64,000 bases of DNA from Euleptes europaea (GCF_029931775.1 NC_079322.1:22828542-22892541), one strand, 5' to 3'. Numbered from the stretch's first letter, positions 48,378-60,600 are shown. Translations and numbers: made by a program. Notes: generated from the letters alone by a model not told the origin.

Positions 48378-48508
48378 CTGCACAGTTTTGCTCAGGCTTC
48401 CAGTGGACTTTGAGGCCTTCCCTCTGACAGGCTCTGGTGTAGGCTAGGAATGATTCACAGTAGCAGTTTTTATGAACAGGGCACTCGCACATGTCTGTCA
48501 CACAGGAC
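48378..48508 (-). CDS. BMPER: BMPER penultimate coding exon (end of C8 region)
   Basis: This 131-nt exon encodes 43 full codons beginning [17 protein letters not shown] and ending KPEQNCA, with split codons at both ends. Seven cysteines belong to the C8 region that follows the VWD domain in BMPER. The acceptor is CTCTGCAG, immediately before the exon on the complement, and the donor is CAG/GTGAGTG at its 3' end (complement of 48371-48377). The entering intron is phase 2 and the leaving intron phase 1, and the latter joins the 40226 exon to give NCAATQCKNG in frame. Earlier exons (VWC modules, VWD) were not found between 48509 and 64000 and are expected beyond the right edge. Identification rests on near-identity to the remembered vertebrate protein. 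Confidence 0.95.
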
Positions 48509-48639
48509 CTGCAGAGAATAGTGGGAAGGGAGGTAGGTGAATGAGATCTAAATACATCTGCATTGTGTTTAAATCCTCTCTATTCTTAAAGCCAAACTAG
48601 ATGGTGGAGGGAGTGCCTGGCTGCCCCCTCCCAATAATC

Positions 48640-48905
48640 TCTAGTACAGTTGACTTTTTGTTGTGACATCATGACGTCCGTTCACAAAGCCAGCTTGTTG
48701 GGGGCCAATAATGTCATTTTCACATACCCAATTACTTAGTTTCTGAAGCAACCAAGAGGCATACAATTTGTCCACAGTGGATAGGCCGATAGTTGGATGG
48801 GTCCATTCTATTGCCTTTCTCATAAAGTGGGACAATTATAGCGCTTTTCCAGGCATCAGGGAGTTTGAGAGGATGGAGTTTAAACCACCCACTGCACAGT
48901 ATGAG
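48640..48905 (-). mobile_element. Non-LTR reverse transcriptase fragment
   Basis: On the complement the frames read NRMDPSNYRPI and, in a second frame, TVDKLYASWLLQKLSNWV and IIGPQQAGFVNGRHDV. These are RT motifs of a LINE that is neither the CR1 nor the BovB of this window. The clade is uncertain. It is broken by at least one frameshift and lies just upstream of the BMPER exon at 48378-48508. Confidence 0.6.
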
Positions 48906-49713
48906 TCAGATTGTGAGTATCTGGCACAAAAACATCCACATTTTTACCCACTCAAATCAGTTCCTCATAATTTAGGTTTCCTGGAATTTATGCCCTTCTC
49001 CATTTCTGTTTCTATGGGGAAAAAAATCTCATATATGACATGATCACTTGGGAAATCTTATAAAGTTTATGAGTTTCCTTATAAAATGATGTGGATACAT
49101 AATTTCTTCTTTCCTCCCTCCATTATCTTCTCCAAATACAGTTTTCCTGAGAAGACAGTCTATTGCAGTATCTGTAAACAGCCATGAGCAAAGATCATTG
49201 AAGTCTAGCATACTCTAGTACGCTCCGAGGTACACTGTCTCCTCTCCCCACCCCATACTGCTTAGAGCACACCTTAGTAAACTCATATGTGCATAATAGA
49301 TTAATTTAAGCCCATCACTTTATACAAAGACTTTATACAAAGATCAGCCTGGAAAAATGTAATAAATATGTCAAATATCTCAGGAGGGATTGCTTAAGGG
49401 CAGCTACTAGGCAATCTTTATTTCGATGCATAGGAAAGATAGTTTTGAAACCAAAAACAAACTGGACAGCAGAATTGACCCTTCATTGGAAGAGAATATA
49501 CATATTTCTTGGGACATACAACTGAACATCCATTATTTTGATGATGGGGGGAAATAAAACAAAATGATATTGGAAAGCTTTTGAAAATAACTCCGTTAGG
49601 TGCCTTTTTACTGCAGTTCAGGTATATATCTGACCCATTGTTTTTTTCAACATGACATGTCAACTTGGATGGAAGAGGTGCTCTAAACAATGCATACTTT
49701 AGTTGGTTAGTAT

Positions 49714-50470
49714 ATTTAATTTCAATAGGATCTAGTAAACTCATGTTGCTTCTGAGGTTGCATAATAATAAATATTTTTATAAAGGGAATGGAGTTGTAG
49801 TGAAGTGGAATTGTTCAGGAAACTGAACAATTGAAACAAACAATTTCAAACAATTGTTTGAAATTTCAAACAATTGAAATTGAAATTGTTGAAGACTTTC
49901 TATTCCTTGGCTCCACCATCAGCCAAAAGGGAGACTGCAGCCAAGAAATCAGAAGGAGATTGAGACTGGGAAGGGCAGCCATGAAGGAGCTAGAAAATAT
50001 TTTGAAGTGTAAGGATGTGTCACTGGCCACCAAGACTAGATTAATTCATGCCATCGTATTTCCTATTACTATGTATGGGTGTGAAAGCTGGACAGTGAAG
50101 AAAGCTGATAGGAAGAAAATACTTTTGAAATGTAGTGTTGGAGGAGAGTGTTACGGATACCGTGGACTGCCAAAAAAACAAATCAGTGGATTACAGATCA
50201 AATCAAGCCTGAACTGACCCTAGAAGCTAAAATGACTAAACTGAGGCTATCGTATTTTGGTCACGTCAGGAGATGACAAGAGTCTCTAGAAAAGACAGTC
50301 ATGCTAGGAAAAGTTGAAGGCAACAGGAAAAGAGGAAGACCCAACAAGAGATGGACTGACTCAATAAAGGAAGCCACAGCCCTCCATTTGGAAGACCTGA
50401 GCAAGGCTGTCAAGGATAGGACATTTTGGAGGACTTTCATTCATAGGGTCACCATGAGTCGGAAGTGACT

Positions 50471-50516
<46 letters not shown>

Positions 50517-51271
50517 TTAATTTCAATAGGATCTAGTAAACTCATGTTGCTTCTGAGGTTGCATAATAATAAATATTTTTATAAAGGGAATGGAGTTGTA
50601 GTGAAGTGGAATTGTTCAGGAAATTGAACAATTGAAACAAACAATTTCAAACAATTGTTTGAAATTTCAAACAATTGAAATTGAAATTGTTGAAGACTTT
50701 CTATTCCTTGGCTCCACCATCAGCCAAAAGGGAGACTGCAGCCAAGAAATCAGAAGGAGATTGAGACTGGGAAGGGCAGCCATGAAGGAGCTAGAAAATA
50801 TTTTGAAGTGTAAGGATGTGTCACTGGCCACCAAGACTAGATTAATTCATGCCATCGTATTTCCTATTACTATGTATGGGTGTGAAAGCTGGACAGTGAA
50901 GAAAGCTGATAGGAAGAAAATACTTTTGAAATGTAGTGTTGGAGGAGAGTGTTACGGATACCGTGGACTGCCAAAAAAACAAATCAGTGGATTACAGATC
51001 AAATCAAGCCTGAACTGACCCTAGAAGCTAAAATGACTAAACTGAGGCTATCGTATTTTGGTCACGTCCGGAGATGACAAGAGTCTCTAGAAAAGACAGT
51101 CATGCTAGGAAAAGCTGAAGGCAACAGGAAAAGAGGAAGACCCAACAAGAGATGGACTGACTCAATAAAGGAAGCCACAGCCCTCCATTTGGAAGACCTG
51201 AGCAAGGCTGTCAAGGATAGGACATTTTGGAGGACTTTCATTCATAGGGTCACCATGAGTCGGAAGTGACT

Positions 51272-51305
<34 letters not shown>

Positions 51306-51410
51306 TTAATTTCAATAGGATCTAGTAAACTCATATTGCTTCTGAGGTTGCATAATAATAAATATTTTTATAAAGGGAATGGAGTTGTGGTGAAGTGGAA
51401 TTGTTCAGGA
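49714..51410 (+). mobile_element. Tandem pair of BovB 3' ends with three flank copies
   Basis: Two almost identical BovB (RTE-clade LINE) 3' pieces lie at about 49821-50514 and 50622-51303. Each encodes a 128-residue frame (49831-50217 and 50632-51018) with FLGSTISQKGDCSQEIRRR and MYGCESWTVKKADRK, typical of the C-terminal part of BovB RT proteins. Each is followed by the 3' end GAGTCGGAAGTGACTTAAC and an (AC)n run. A 107-bp non-BovB sequence occurs three times, at 49714-49820, 50515-50621 and 51304-51410, before, between and after the two copies. The repeat period is 801 bp. I noticed only about three substitutions between the two units apart from (AC)n length, so the duplication is very young. 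Confidence 0.85.
50471..50514 (+). repeat. (AC)n microsatellite at BovB 3' end
   Basis: An AC run of about 40 bases forms the tail of the first BovB copy. The equivalent run after the second copy (about 51274-51303) is 12 bases shorter. Confidence 0.9.
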
Positions 51411-51659
51411 GGCAGCTTGCTTCAGGCAGTTTTATTTTTTTGTGTATCATCTTGTCTTTGTTGTATTTCCCCCCCTATTTTTAGAAACTAGTTCATTGCA
51501 TCATTATAGGTATTACTTGGATTTTATTACATCATTTTCTAATTTTGTAATCCACTTTTTACTGCACTGTTTATCATATGTATTATACTGTTTATTGCCT
51601 TTTTTAAATGTAATTTGACTTTCTCAGAAAGAAAGGCAGTTCAGGACTGAATAAACAGG

Positions 51660-51751
51660 TATCCGAAGAAGTGAGCTGTGACTCATGAAAGCTCATACCC
51701 TGCCAGAAATTTTCATAGTCTTAAAGTGCTACTGGACTCTTGCTCTTTTCT
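51660..51751 (+). mobile_element. Short retroposon, 14-bp target duplication
   Basis: It is homologous to 22808-22946 from almost the same first base (tatccgaagaagtgagctgt). It is flanked by perfect 14-bp repeats, 51646-51659 and 51752-51765. Starting at the same 5' position in both copies points to a SINE-like unit rather than random LINE truncation. Confidence 0.7.
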
Positions 51752-52204
51752 ACTGAATAAACAGGGTGACCCATTCATGTTAGATGCATTTAGGTATAAC
51801 ATCAACCTAACAGTAACACTGGCACAGCTTGAATCCACGTATGAAGTGAATTTTAAGTGAAGAAGAAATAATCTCATATAAACTATGATGGCATGAATTT
51901 ACCATAAAATATGCTCCCCCCTCCTGGCCTTTATATGTGGAGGAAGAGACGGCACAGAGGCGTCCATATGTGAAAAAGGACCCCAATAAAGTCTGTTCAG
52001 AGGAATGAGTCTGATGTACTTTTAGGGATGTGATCACTGGATTCATTCACCATTCCGATAGATTTACAGCAAACTTGTGTTCATAAACCAAAAAACTTGT
52101 ATCCAAAAGACTTGTTTCCAAATAAATGAAAAAAGAGAGCGAGAAAAGAACCAGAAAAGCTCCATTTGCTTCAATAATAAAATGAATGCAAAGTACAATG
52201 AATG

Positions 52205-52380
52205 TGTGTGTGTAAAGTGCCGACAAGTCACAGCTGACTTTTGGCGACCTTGTAGGGTTTTCAAGGCAAGAGATGTTCGAAGGGGGTTTGCCATTGCCTG
52301 AAAAAGAAGAGTTGGTTTTTATATGCTGATTTTCTCTACCTTTTAAAGGAGAATCAAACTGGCTTACAATCTGCTGGGGG
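52205..52380 (-). mobile_element. 5S-type SINE tail joined to TTC-type SINE fragment
   Basis: A 5S-type tail (52205-52300) is followed at once by the tail side of a TTC-type SINE (52301-52372) in the same orientation. The join differs from that at 45354. Confidence 0.6.
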
Positions 52381-52597
52381 AGAGATTGTCCATCTGCCTG
52401 CTGACAGGCTAGCTGGTTGGTGGGCCATTTTTGCTGCAAAGCTAGGTGTGGCAGTAGTAGCCACCCATAGTATATTAAATATGTGGTTCAAGGGAGAGGT
52501 CACCAAAGAAAACAATGAGGATGAAATCAAAGGCAAGCAAAAGCAATGAAATTTAGAGATGAAAATGAATACAAATGGAAACAAAAATTATACACCT

Positions 52598-52843
52598 CCA
52601 TCACGGTGTAGTGGTTAAGAGAGGTGGACTCTTAGTTGGGGAACCAAGTTTGATTTCCCACTCCTCCACATGAAGCCTGCTGGGTGACCTTGGGCTAGTC
52701 ACAGTTCTCTCTGAACTCTCTCAGCCCCACCTACCTCACAAGGTGTCTGTTGTGGGGAGAGGAAGGGAAGGACACTGTAAACCGGTTTGATTTTTCTTAA
52801 AAGGTAGAGAAAGTCAGCATATAAAAACTAACTCTTCTTCTTC
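52598..52843 (+). mobile_element. TTC-tailed SINE, short version
   Basis: It lacks the duplicated head block of the other copies and ends (TTC)n at 52843. Confidence 0.82.
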
Positions 52844-53867
52844 ATTCTCTGTGCAAGAACTATGTGCCTTCTGTGTTTTGTAAATCACCTGGCATAGTGC
52901 TGGCAGAGAACAAATAGCCACTGAACAGAATCAGTCATGGTACCAAAAAAGGAGACTACATCTTTATACTGCTATGCTGAATGTTGCCTAAATTACAGTT
53001 TAATCCAACCAGCAGAACTTTAGATAACAGAAACTAAAGACAAATTAGAGACCAGTATTTTAGCACTGATGCTAAAGCTTTGTTTTGATTGCTTCAAAAG
53101 CATTATTTCTGAAATTAAGCAAAGGAAAAGGGAGTAGAAGAAGCAGAAAAAGAAAAACATGCAGGCACTGGCTCCCTCTAGTGCTTAATATGCAGAATGT
53201 CAGATGCTGCCGTTTTTGGAATACAAATAAATAAGTATTTTAGGGACTTGATGGTACTTCACACACACAACATGTGCCACATTTCTAGCAGGATGGTGCT
53301 TCAGTGCAGCAAAAGACTTACTGCCTGTGTGAAGAGTGTCAGGTGTGATTATCACACCTGCATCTATTTTGGTACATTTACACAGGCAATTCTCCATCAT
53401 AAAACTCTAGACCAGGTTATCAAATATATTGCCAAGCTAATAACAGCGGGTGGGCTAGAAGTGTGCTTGTAGCCTGCACATCTTTCTGATCCTTTCTTAC
53501 ATTTTTGTCAGGATAAGAAGAAATGATATGTGAAGAAATGAAATGTGCACTTGGGTACTTTTAGGGGTTTATGTTTTTAATAATCTGTTCTGTCAAGTCT
53601 CGATCCCATGAAATCTTCAAAACTTCGAGGATTCATGTTACAGTAAACAAGGTACAAATCAGGTAACAAGTTGGGGGCCACAAAGAATAATGGAGTGTGG
53701 ATAATCAATGGGGACATTTATCCCTGCACTGAAATACTGCAAGAGTCCTGAGTTCCAGGGATGACTTGTTAGCTTCCTGCTCACCTATCCCATTTATTAA
53801 TGCCATTACTCTGCTTTCCCTTTTGCTTTTATGCCATTAAAGGTTCTGAAATTGAAACTGAAATTAT

Positions 53868-54295
53868 TAATGCCCCATTTTTTTCCCCAATGGGGACCCA
53901 AACATCATTCTCCCCTCCTCCATTTTTGCCAAACAACCACCACCCTGTGAGGTAAGTTAGGCTGAGAGACAGTGACTAGACCAAGATTAGGGTTGCCAAC
54001 CTCCAGGTACTAGCTGGACATCTCCTGCTATCACAACTGATCTCCAGCCGATAGAGATCAGTTCCCCTGGAGAAAATGGCCACTTTGGCAATTGGACTCT
54101 ATGGCATCGAAGTCCTTCCCCTCCCCAAACCCTGCCCTCCTCAGGCTCTGCCCCAGAAACCTCCTGCTGGTGGTGAAGAGGGACCTGGCAACCCTACTCA
54201 AGATCAACTAACAAGCTTCTATGCTAGAGTGGGGATCTAGCCATGGTTCTCCAAGATCCCACTCCAGTACCCTAACTAATACACCACGCTCTCTC
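53868..54295 (-). mobile_element. Sauria-type SINE split by hAT
   Basis: The body is at 53868-53987. The head (ggtgtattagttagggtact on the complement) is at 54197-54295, with the hAT inserted between. Confidence 0.72.
53988..54196 (+). mobile_element. hAT-like MITE inside a Sauria-type SINE
   Basis: The flanks accaagat and ctcaagat agree at 6 of 8. Minus-strand Sauria-type SINE lies on both sides. Confidence 0.85.
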
Positions 54296-54476
54296 CTCTG
54301 TACTCTAACGGTAAACTGCAATTTTCCTATAGCAATGGCTCCTGAGATTCAAGTCTGGGTCAACAGGAAACTGTTCATGTAGCTTTGGCAGGGAGTGGTC
54401 CATTGAATGAGTTGTATTTTATTACCTTTCCCCCCTCATATCGTATGGCACAATTTGCTGGGAGGGTGGAAAATCC

Positions 54477-54539
54477 TGCTCCCTCAGGCTCCGCCCCAGA
54501 AACCTCCTGCCGGTGGCGAAGAGAGACCTGGCAACCCTA
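54477..54539 (+). mobile_element. hAT-like MITE, right end only
   Basis: Only the last 63 bases are present, ending GGCAACCCTA. Confidence 0.7.
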
Positions 54540-54983
54540 GGGATAAGGGCTCCTGTTCCTCTTCACATCTTAAAGAATCCTTAAGGGGCACGATAACTTA
54601 GGATCAAAGGAAATGCTCCCCCTGCCAAATTCCAATTAACCCCCTTCCCCCTAATGTCAGGAACTGTTGGTCATAGCCCTTAAATGTTTGTAACACCTTC
54701 AAAGCCCTTCCCCACCACATACCTGAAGGACTGCCTCTCCCAATATGAGCCCAATATGAGCCCAACTGAATGCTGATTCTCCCATCGGGCCCTGATCCCC
54801 ATTCCTTCCCTGAAAGCAGTCTCATTCAAGGGCTGTCCCTGTGGCAGCCCAGTCATGAGGAAACAGGCTGCCCAGCAAAGCAAGGACTATACCGTCTTTA
54901 CTAACATTCAGGAATATGGGAAAGGCAGAGTTGCTTAGGAGGGCTTTCAGGTGAGCTTACGGTTTCCTTTTGGCTCTCTGGTA

Positions 54984-56262
54984 AGAACATAAGAACATAA
55001 GAAAGACCCTGCTGGATCATACTAAGGCCCATCAAGTCCAGCAGTCTGTTCACACAGTGGCCAATCAGGTGCCTCTAGGAAGCCACCAACAAGATGAGTG
55101 CAGCAGCACCATCCTGCCTGTGTTCCACCGCACCCAAAATAATAGGCCTGCTCCTCTGATACTAGAGAGAATAGGTAAGCAGCATGACTAGTATCCATTC
55201 TAACTAACAGCCATGAATACCCCTCTCATCCATGAATATGTCCACTCCCCTCTTAAAGCCCTCTAAGCTGGCAGCCATCACCACATCCTGGGGCAGGGAG
55301 TTCCACAATTTAACTATGCGTTGTGTGAAAAAATACTTCCTTTTATCTGTTTTGAATCTCTCACCCTCCAGCTTTAGCAGATGACCCCATGTTCTAGCAT
55401 TATGGGAGAGGGAGAAAAACATCTCCCTGTCCACTCTCTCCAAACCATCCATAATTTTATAGACCTCTATCATGTCTCCCCTCATCCGCCTTCTTTCCAA
55501 GCACAGCCCTAAGCATCCTAACCGCTCCCCATAGGACAGTTGCTCTAGTCCCCTAATCATTTTGGTTGCTCTTTTCTGTACCTTCTCAAGCTCTGTAATA
55601 TCCTTTTTTAGGTGTGGTGACCAGAACTGTACACAGTATTCCAAGTGTGGTCTCACCACAGATTTGTACAAGGGCAGTATGATATCAGCAGTTTTATTCT
55701 CTATTCCTCGTCTAATTATGGCCAGCATGGAATTTGCCTTTTTTACAGCAGCCGCACACTGGGTTGACATCTTCATTGAGCTATCCACTACCACCCAAAG
55801 ATCCCTTTCTTGGTCTGTCGCTGCCAACACAGATCCCATCAGTGTATATGTGAAGTTGGGATTTTTTGTCCCAATATGCATCACTTTACACTTACTCACA
55901 TTGAATCTCATTTGCCATTTTAATGCCCATTCTTCCAGTATGCAGAGATCCTTCTGGAGCTCTTCACAGTCCGATTTTGTTTTAACCATCTAAATAATTT
56001 GGTGTCATCTGCAAACTTGGCTACTTCACTGTTTAACCCCAACTCCAGGTCATTGATGAACAGGTTGAAAAGCACCAGTCCCAACACAGATCCATGAGGC
56101 AACCCACTGCTCACATCCCGCCATTGGGAGAACTGACCATTGATTCCTACTCTCTGCTTCCTATTTTTCAGCCAGCTCTCAATCCATAAGAGGACTTGTC
56201 CTCTTATCCCGTGACTATGAAGTTTGCTTAGCAGTCTTTGGTGGGGAACTTTGTCAAAAGTG
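54984..56262 (-). mobile_element. CR1 LINE, 3' 1.3 kb
   Basis: The minus strand encodes the C-terminal part of a CR1 reverse transcriptase. An open 261-codon frame (55204-55989) carries HLEYCVQFWSPHLKKD and RATKMIRGLEQLSYGERL. A second frame upstream (55920-56114) carries GLVLFNLFINDLE and KFADDTKLF, so at least one frameshift separates the two. The 3' end at 54984 shows the octamer repeat TTCTTATG usual for this CR1 type. It is 5'-truncated and fairly young by its long open frame. Confidence 0.9.
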
Positions 56263-56589
56263 AAGATTCAAGAGATATCTATATAAAAGCTAATACAATC
56301 TTGGGTAGCATGTTATGGACTTTATGCGCAGTCATCACCCTGGTTTATAAAGTCCTTTTTGGTGTGAGTATGTAAGTCCTTGTGGTAAGTAGGTGGTCAT
56401 TTGTGAGGTCACCTGATGGGGCTTTTTAAAGGTATCCTCCACCACTTACTCCAGGTGTGTAGACATAGTAAACCTTTTATTTCCCTTCTTCTGTTTTGCT
56501 TATTAATGAGGACAATACCTTTTCCACTCTGTTATCACACAGGAGTCCTGGATAAAGCAGCGAAAATGTGAATGATTAAAGGCCTAGAT

Positions 56590-57193
56590 CATGGGTGTCA
56601 AACATAAGGCTCTAGGGCTGGATCAGGCCCCTTGAGGGCTCTTATCTGGTCCATGAGCCAGCCGAGGCAGCCACACACACCCCACTCCTGATTAGTGTTG
56701 CCACGTCCTCTTTGCCACCAGCAGGAGGTTTTTGGGGCACAGCCTGAGGACGGTGGGGTTTGGGGAGGGGCTTCAATGCCATAGACTCCAATGGCCAAAG
56801 TGGCCATTTTCTCCAGGTGAACTGATCTCTAATGGCTGGAGATCTGTTGCAATAGCAGATCTCTAGCTACGACCTGGAGGTTGGCAACCCTACTCCTGAT
56901 CTGGGCTTGCAAGCCCGCTGCAGGCTTACCAGCCGAGGCAGCCACCTTCTCCAGTCCTGAGGTGTCAATTATCAAAGACTGTTAAATAAAAGAAAATACT
57001 GTAAGTATGATATTGTTTTAAGCATTTTCTTATTTTAAGTAAAAAAATGTCATTATGTGGCTTTGCCTGTGTGTTCTATAACGTTTGTATCTCCGGTACC
57101 TGGCATTAAATTTTATGGTACACATGGCCCGGCCCGACCAAGTGACATTTATGTCATATCCGGCCCTCATAACACATGAGTTCAACACCCCTG
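56590..57193. mobile_element. hAT non-autonomous element, CAGGGGTGT-type ends
   Basis: The left end reads CATGGGTGTCAAACAT and the right end GAGTTCAACACCCCTG, with perfect 8-bp duplications GCCTAGAT at 56582-56589 and 57194-57201. A TAGGG-family copy is nested inside. There is no transposase frame, so it moved in trans. Confidence 0.85.
56693..56892 (-). mobile_element. hAT-like MITE, perfect 8-bp duplication, nested
   Basis: Flanked by CTCCTGAT on both sides (56685-56692 and 56893-56900). It lies inside the CAGGGG-end hAT at 56590-57193. Confidence 0.9.
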
Positions 57194-57680
57194 GCCTAGA
57201 TGGAACAGGGAGGCTTGAAAATATTCATAAATGTAACTGTCAGGAACAGTCACAGATGAAAGAATGTATTAGTGAGAAAATAACAGCCAATCTGCTCTCT
57301 GAGAGAGAATTATGAGTCACTGGATACAGGGTTACTGAATCCCAGAGAGGATATTGCCATAATACTTTAAAATAATACGGCAATCGATCCCTTTAGTTTC
57401 CCTCAACCCTGGAAGATTAAAGAAAAGTCTTTAAACACTAAGTGTGAGTCTCTCTGTGACATCACACATTACCATCCTGCTTCCTCTGAAGGTAGACTCA
57501 GAGACCCCCTAATCTGCTTCACTGGCAGCTAAACCCTGTCTGAAGGGGGGGGTCAACTATTCACTGCTTTTTGCTCCAACCCCCCCTCCCATTTGTTTTC
57601 AAGGTTGTAAGGACCTTGATTGGCTGATATTGACCCAATGAACATTCCTACCAGGATTTAAAGGGAATTGGTCATTAGCA

Positions 57681-57885
57681 TAGGGTTGCCAACCTCCAGG
57701 TAGTAGCTGGAGATCTGCTATTACAACTGATCTCCAGCCGATAGAGATCAGTTAACTTAGAGAAAAATGCCCCTTTGGCAATTGGACTCTATTGTATTGA
57801 AGTCCCTCTCCTCCCCAACCCCCCCTCCTCAGGCTCCGCCCCGAAAAACCTCCCGCCGGTTGCAAAGAGGGACCTGGCAACCCTA
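57681..57885 (+). mobile_element. hAT-like MITE
   Basis: Flanked by cattagca and cattggca (7 of 8), with both termini intact. Confidence 0.88.
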
Positions 57886-59451
57886 CATTGGCAGGAAAGA
57901 GCAGGACTTTGGCTCTCTGGTGGTGTGAAGATTCAGGACTTTGATTGGTCCATCACAGATGGCTTTTACAGTTGTTTGATTTTAAGTTGTGATTGTATAT
58001 TGTTGGTTATTGCTACACATACTGCTCTGAGCTTGCAGGGAAACCGGCAAATTCACATTTCAAATAAATTAATAAAAAGGATGTTGTGCAGCTTGCCCAA
58101 GCCGACTTGCGGTTTTACATGATGCTCATGTATGAAGAGGTGGTGATAACTGGACGTCTGTAATCACCGACTATTGTGCCAGGACCCACGGAAAGCGAAA
58201 GCATCTGTCATCTGTGAAACATGCACGTGCATCAGGAAGCCCCGCATCTTCAAAGCAAACCATATGAGCACACTTCTTTAGCAACGGGCCTTTTTCACAT
58301 TATACTATGGAAAGTGTCCAAGTCCTGCAACAGGGTTTTTTAAAAAGCCCTCTGCTACACAGAATTCTTTTTTTTCCTAAGCTGCTTTTGCTGCTGCTGC
58401 TGCCGCCTTTACTCACTGGTCTGCAGTATTGAAATTGCAGATGTTTGGTGTCTTTCATCAAACATCTGCAGTTCCTTTTACTTCACAGTAAACAAGCACA
58501 GAATCAATCACCGTAAGTGGGAATGCCTTTTGCATTTAATATTTAACGCCTTTTGTTTCACAAAACCAGCATGATGTAGCGCACAGTAAAACGTACAAAT
58601 TCCTCCAAGTCATAACGTGACACAGATGAAAAGCAAGAGAAGACTCAAGTTAAAAGATACGGGCCCTTTGGATTTAAACAGAGGTCCAGATGCCTGATTT
58701 CAGTTGCCTGGTGTATCTATGGCAGAACTGCCTCCGCTTCCAATAATCCAAACTGCACCCCAGTTAAAACGCTATCAGCTGCACACTTACAAATTGGGAG
58801 GTCTGCTTTTTGTAAAGAGCAGCCAGTTGAAGAAAAAAGATAAAGTTTAGCATCCTGTACAATTAATGCCTTGGGGGAAAGTCTACTCACTGGAGAGATG
58901 AAATCCTAGTGTGTGCCTCACCTAATTTAACATGGAAAATGTCCTAAGACTGGGTGCCAAGCTAGACACTGCCATAATCACATTTCAGTGCTCACAAGTT
59001 GAGTATTGTGACAAAGACCCTGGAGGTTTGTTACACCTCATATGAAAGAGAACAGATTTTCCTTCTCTTGCAGATGAGTAACAAGCTGAAATACATCTGT
59101 CGATATGCAAATATGTCAATTGGCCTTGGTGACAAAGACGTTTCACTGATATCCTTCTCTCCCTTCTTAAATACAATAGAAGTCTTCATTTTCTGCTTCT
59201 ACCAATGATTTTCTACCTGTGATTTGCTGTCAACAGGGTAAGCATGAGGGTTTATTTCAGGTCCTCTGCACAAACATCAAGCCAAGTGGTAGCAGCTTCT
59301 CTCTGTGTTGGTGGCCACTTGAGGCTACGGAGTAGAGGAAGGAGGGGGAGAATTGCTCTTCCAGACCCCAGCACTTTCCCCCATGCAGCCCACCAGTTCT
59401 TCCTGACTTGGCTTGAACATAAATACTTCCAGGTCAGGCCTGGGTCTTTGG

Positions 59452-59669
59452 TAGAGTTGCCATCTCCAGCTTGGGAAATCATTGAAGATTTTGGGGTAGA
59501 GCCATGGGAAGCAGAGTTTGGGAAGGAGAAGGAGCTCAGCAGGGATGTGATATCATAGAATCAAAGCACCAATGCTGCCATTCCCTCCAGGAGAACTGAT
59601 CTCTGTAGTCTGAAGGTCAAGTATAATTCCTGAAGAACACCCGGCCCCATCTGAAGGTTGACAACTCTT
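59452..59669 (-). mobile_element. Old hAT-like MITE
   Basis: Starts TAGAGTTGCC and ends with the decayed GACAACTCTT. It is of the longer subfamily (gatgtgatatcatagaatca). Confidence 0.65.
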
Positions 59670-59852
59670 TAATGATACTTCTCATACTGCCAATTTGGCT
59701 CCGAACAGTCTCACCCGAAGACTGTATATAAAAAATTTACATCTTAATCAACTGGGGAAAAACTTGGCAACTACCAATGCAATATTAAAATCCACCCTTG
59801 CTAAAAGAAACCTCAGATTATCCAATTCCCAGCTAGGGTCCTGGATAACAGG

Positions 59853-60355
59853 AAGTGAGTTCTGGAGGCCTCACGTCAAAAAAGATGTGGACAGAATCGA
59901 GCAGGTGCAGAGGAGAGTGATGAGAATGATGGGGGGGCTTGGAGACAAAGCCTTACGAGGAAAGGCTGAAGGAGTTGTGAATGTTTAGTCTGGAGAAGAG
60001 GAGGCTGAGGGGGTACACGATTGAGCTCTTTAAGTATTTGAAGGGCTGTCACTTAGAGGAGGGCAGGGAGCTGTTCCTGTTGGCAGCAGAGGATAGGACA
60101 CGCAGTAATGGGTTTAAATTGCAGGAGGAAAGGTACTGGCTGGATATTAGGGGGGGGAAATTTACAGAAAGAATTGTTCAACAATGGAATCAGTTACCTA
60201 AGGAGGTGGTGAGCTCGCCCTCACTGTCAGTCTTTAAGCAAAGGCTGGACAAGCACTTGTCAGAGATGCTCTAGGCAGATCCTGCATTGAGCAGGGGGTT
60301 GGACTAGATGGCCTCTACGGATCCCTTCCAACTCTGTGATTCTATGATCCTATGG
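59853..60355 (+). mobile_element. CR1 LINE 3' end
   Basis: Plus-strand frames read VKKDVDRIEQVQRRVMRMM, then after a frameshift FSLEKRRLRGYTIELFKYL and QQWNQLPKEVVSSPSLSVFK. The 3' end carries ATTCTATG-type repeats at 60338-60354. It is 5'-truncated to about 500 bp. Confidence 0.88.
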
Positions 60356-60465
60356 AGGTTTTATCCATCGATCTCTTGCCACATCGAGCAGGACACAGCT
60401 TAACAGAGAATGTTGAAAGGTGCTTATTTGACCAGAACCCCATTGACAAGGGTTGGCAACTCTCG

Positions 60466-60600
60466 GAAGCTTAGGCTGAAAGGCAGTGATGGGCCCAAGG
60501 TGACCTGACAAGCTTCCATGCCAGAGCAGGGATTTGAACCTGGTTCTCCCAGGTCCTAGTATGTCACTCTAGCCCCTTTGCCCCTTTGCTAGTTACCTAG
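60466..60600 (-). mobile_element. Sauria-type SINE, head half
   Basis: The complement shows the box B remnant ggttcaaatccc and caccttgggcccatcac. The tail is missing. Confidence 0.65.

Noticed and set aside
50471-50514. CRISPR-like direct repeats around 50-51 kb
   Set aside because: The repeats are (AC)n and a LINE tandem duplication in a vertebrate genome; there is no spacer architecture.
59000-59240. Additional BMPER exon upstream of 48508
   Set aside because: A donor-like sequence (acctgtga on the plus strand near 59215) was considered, but no cysteine-rich open frame or acceptor fits the VWD or C8 sequence expected.
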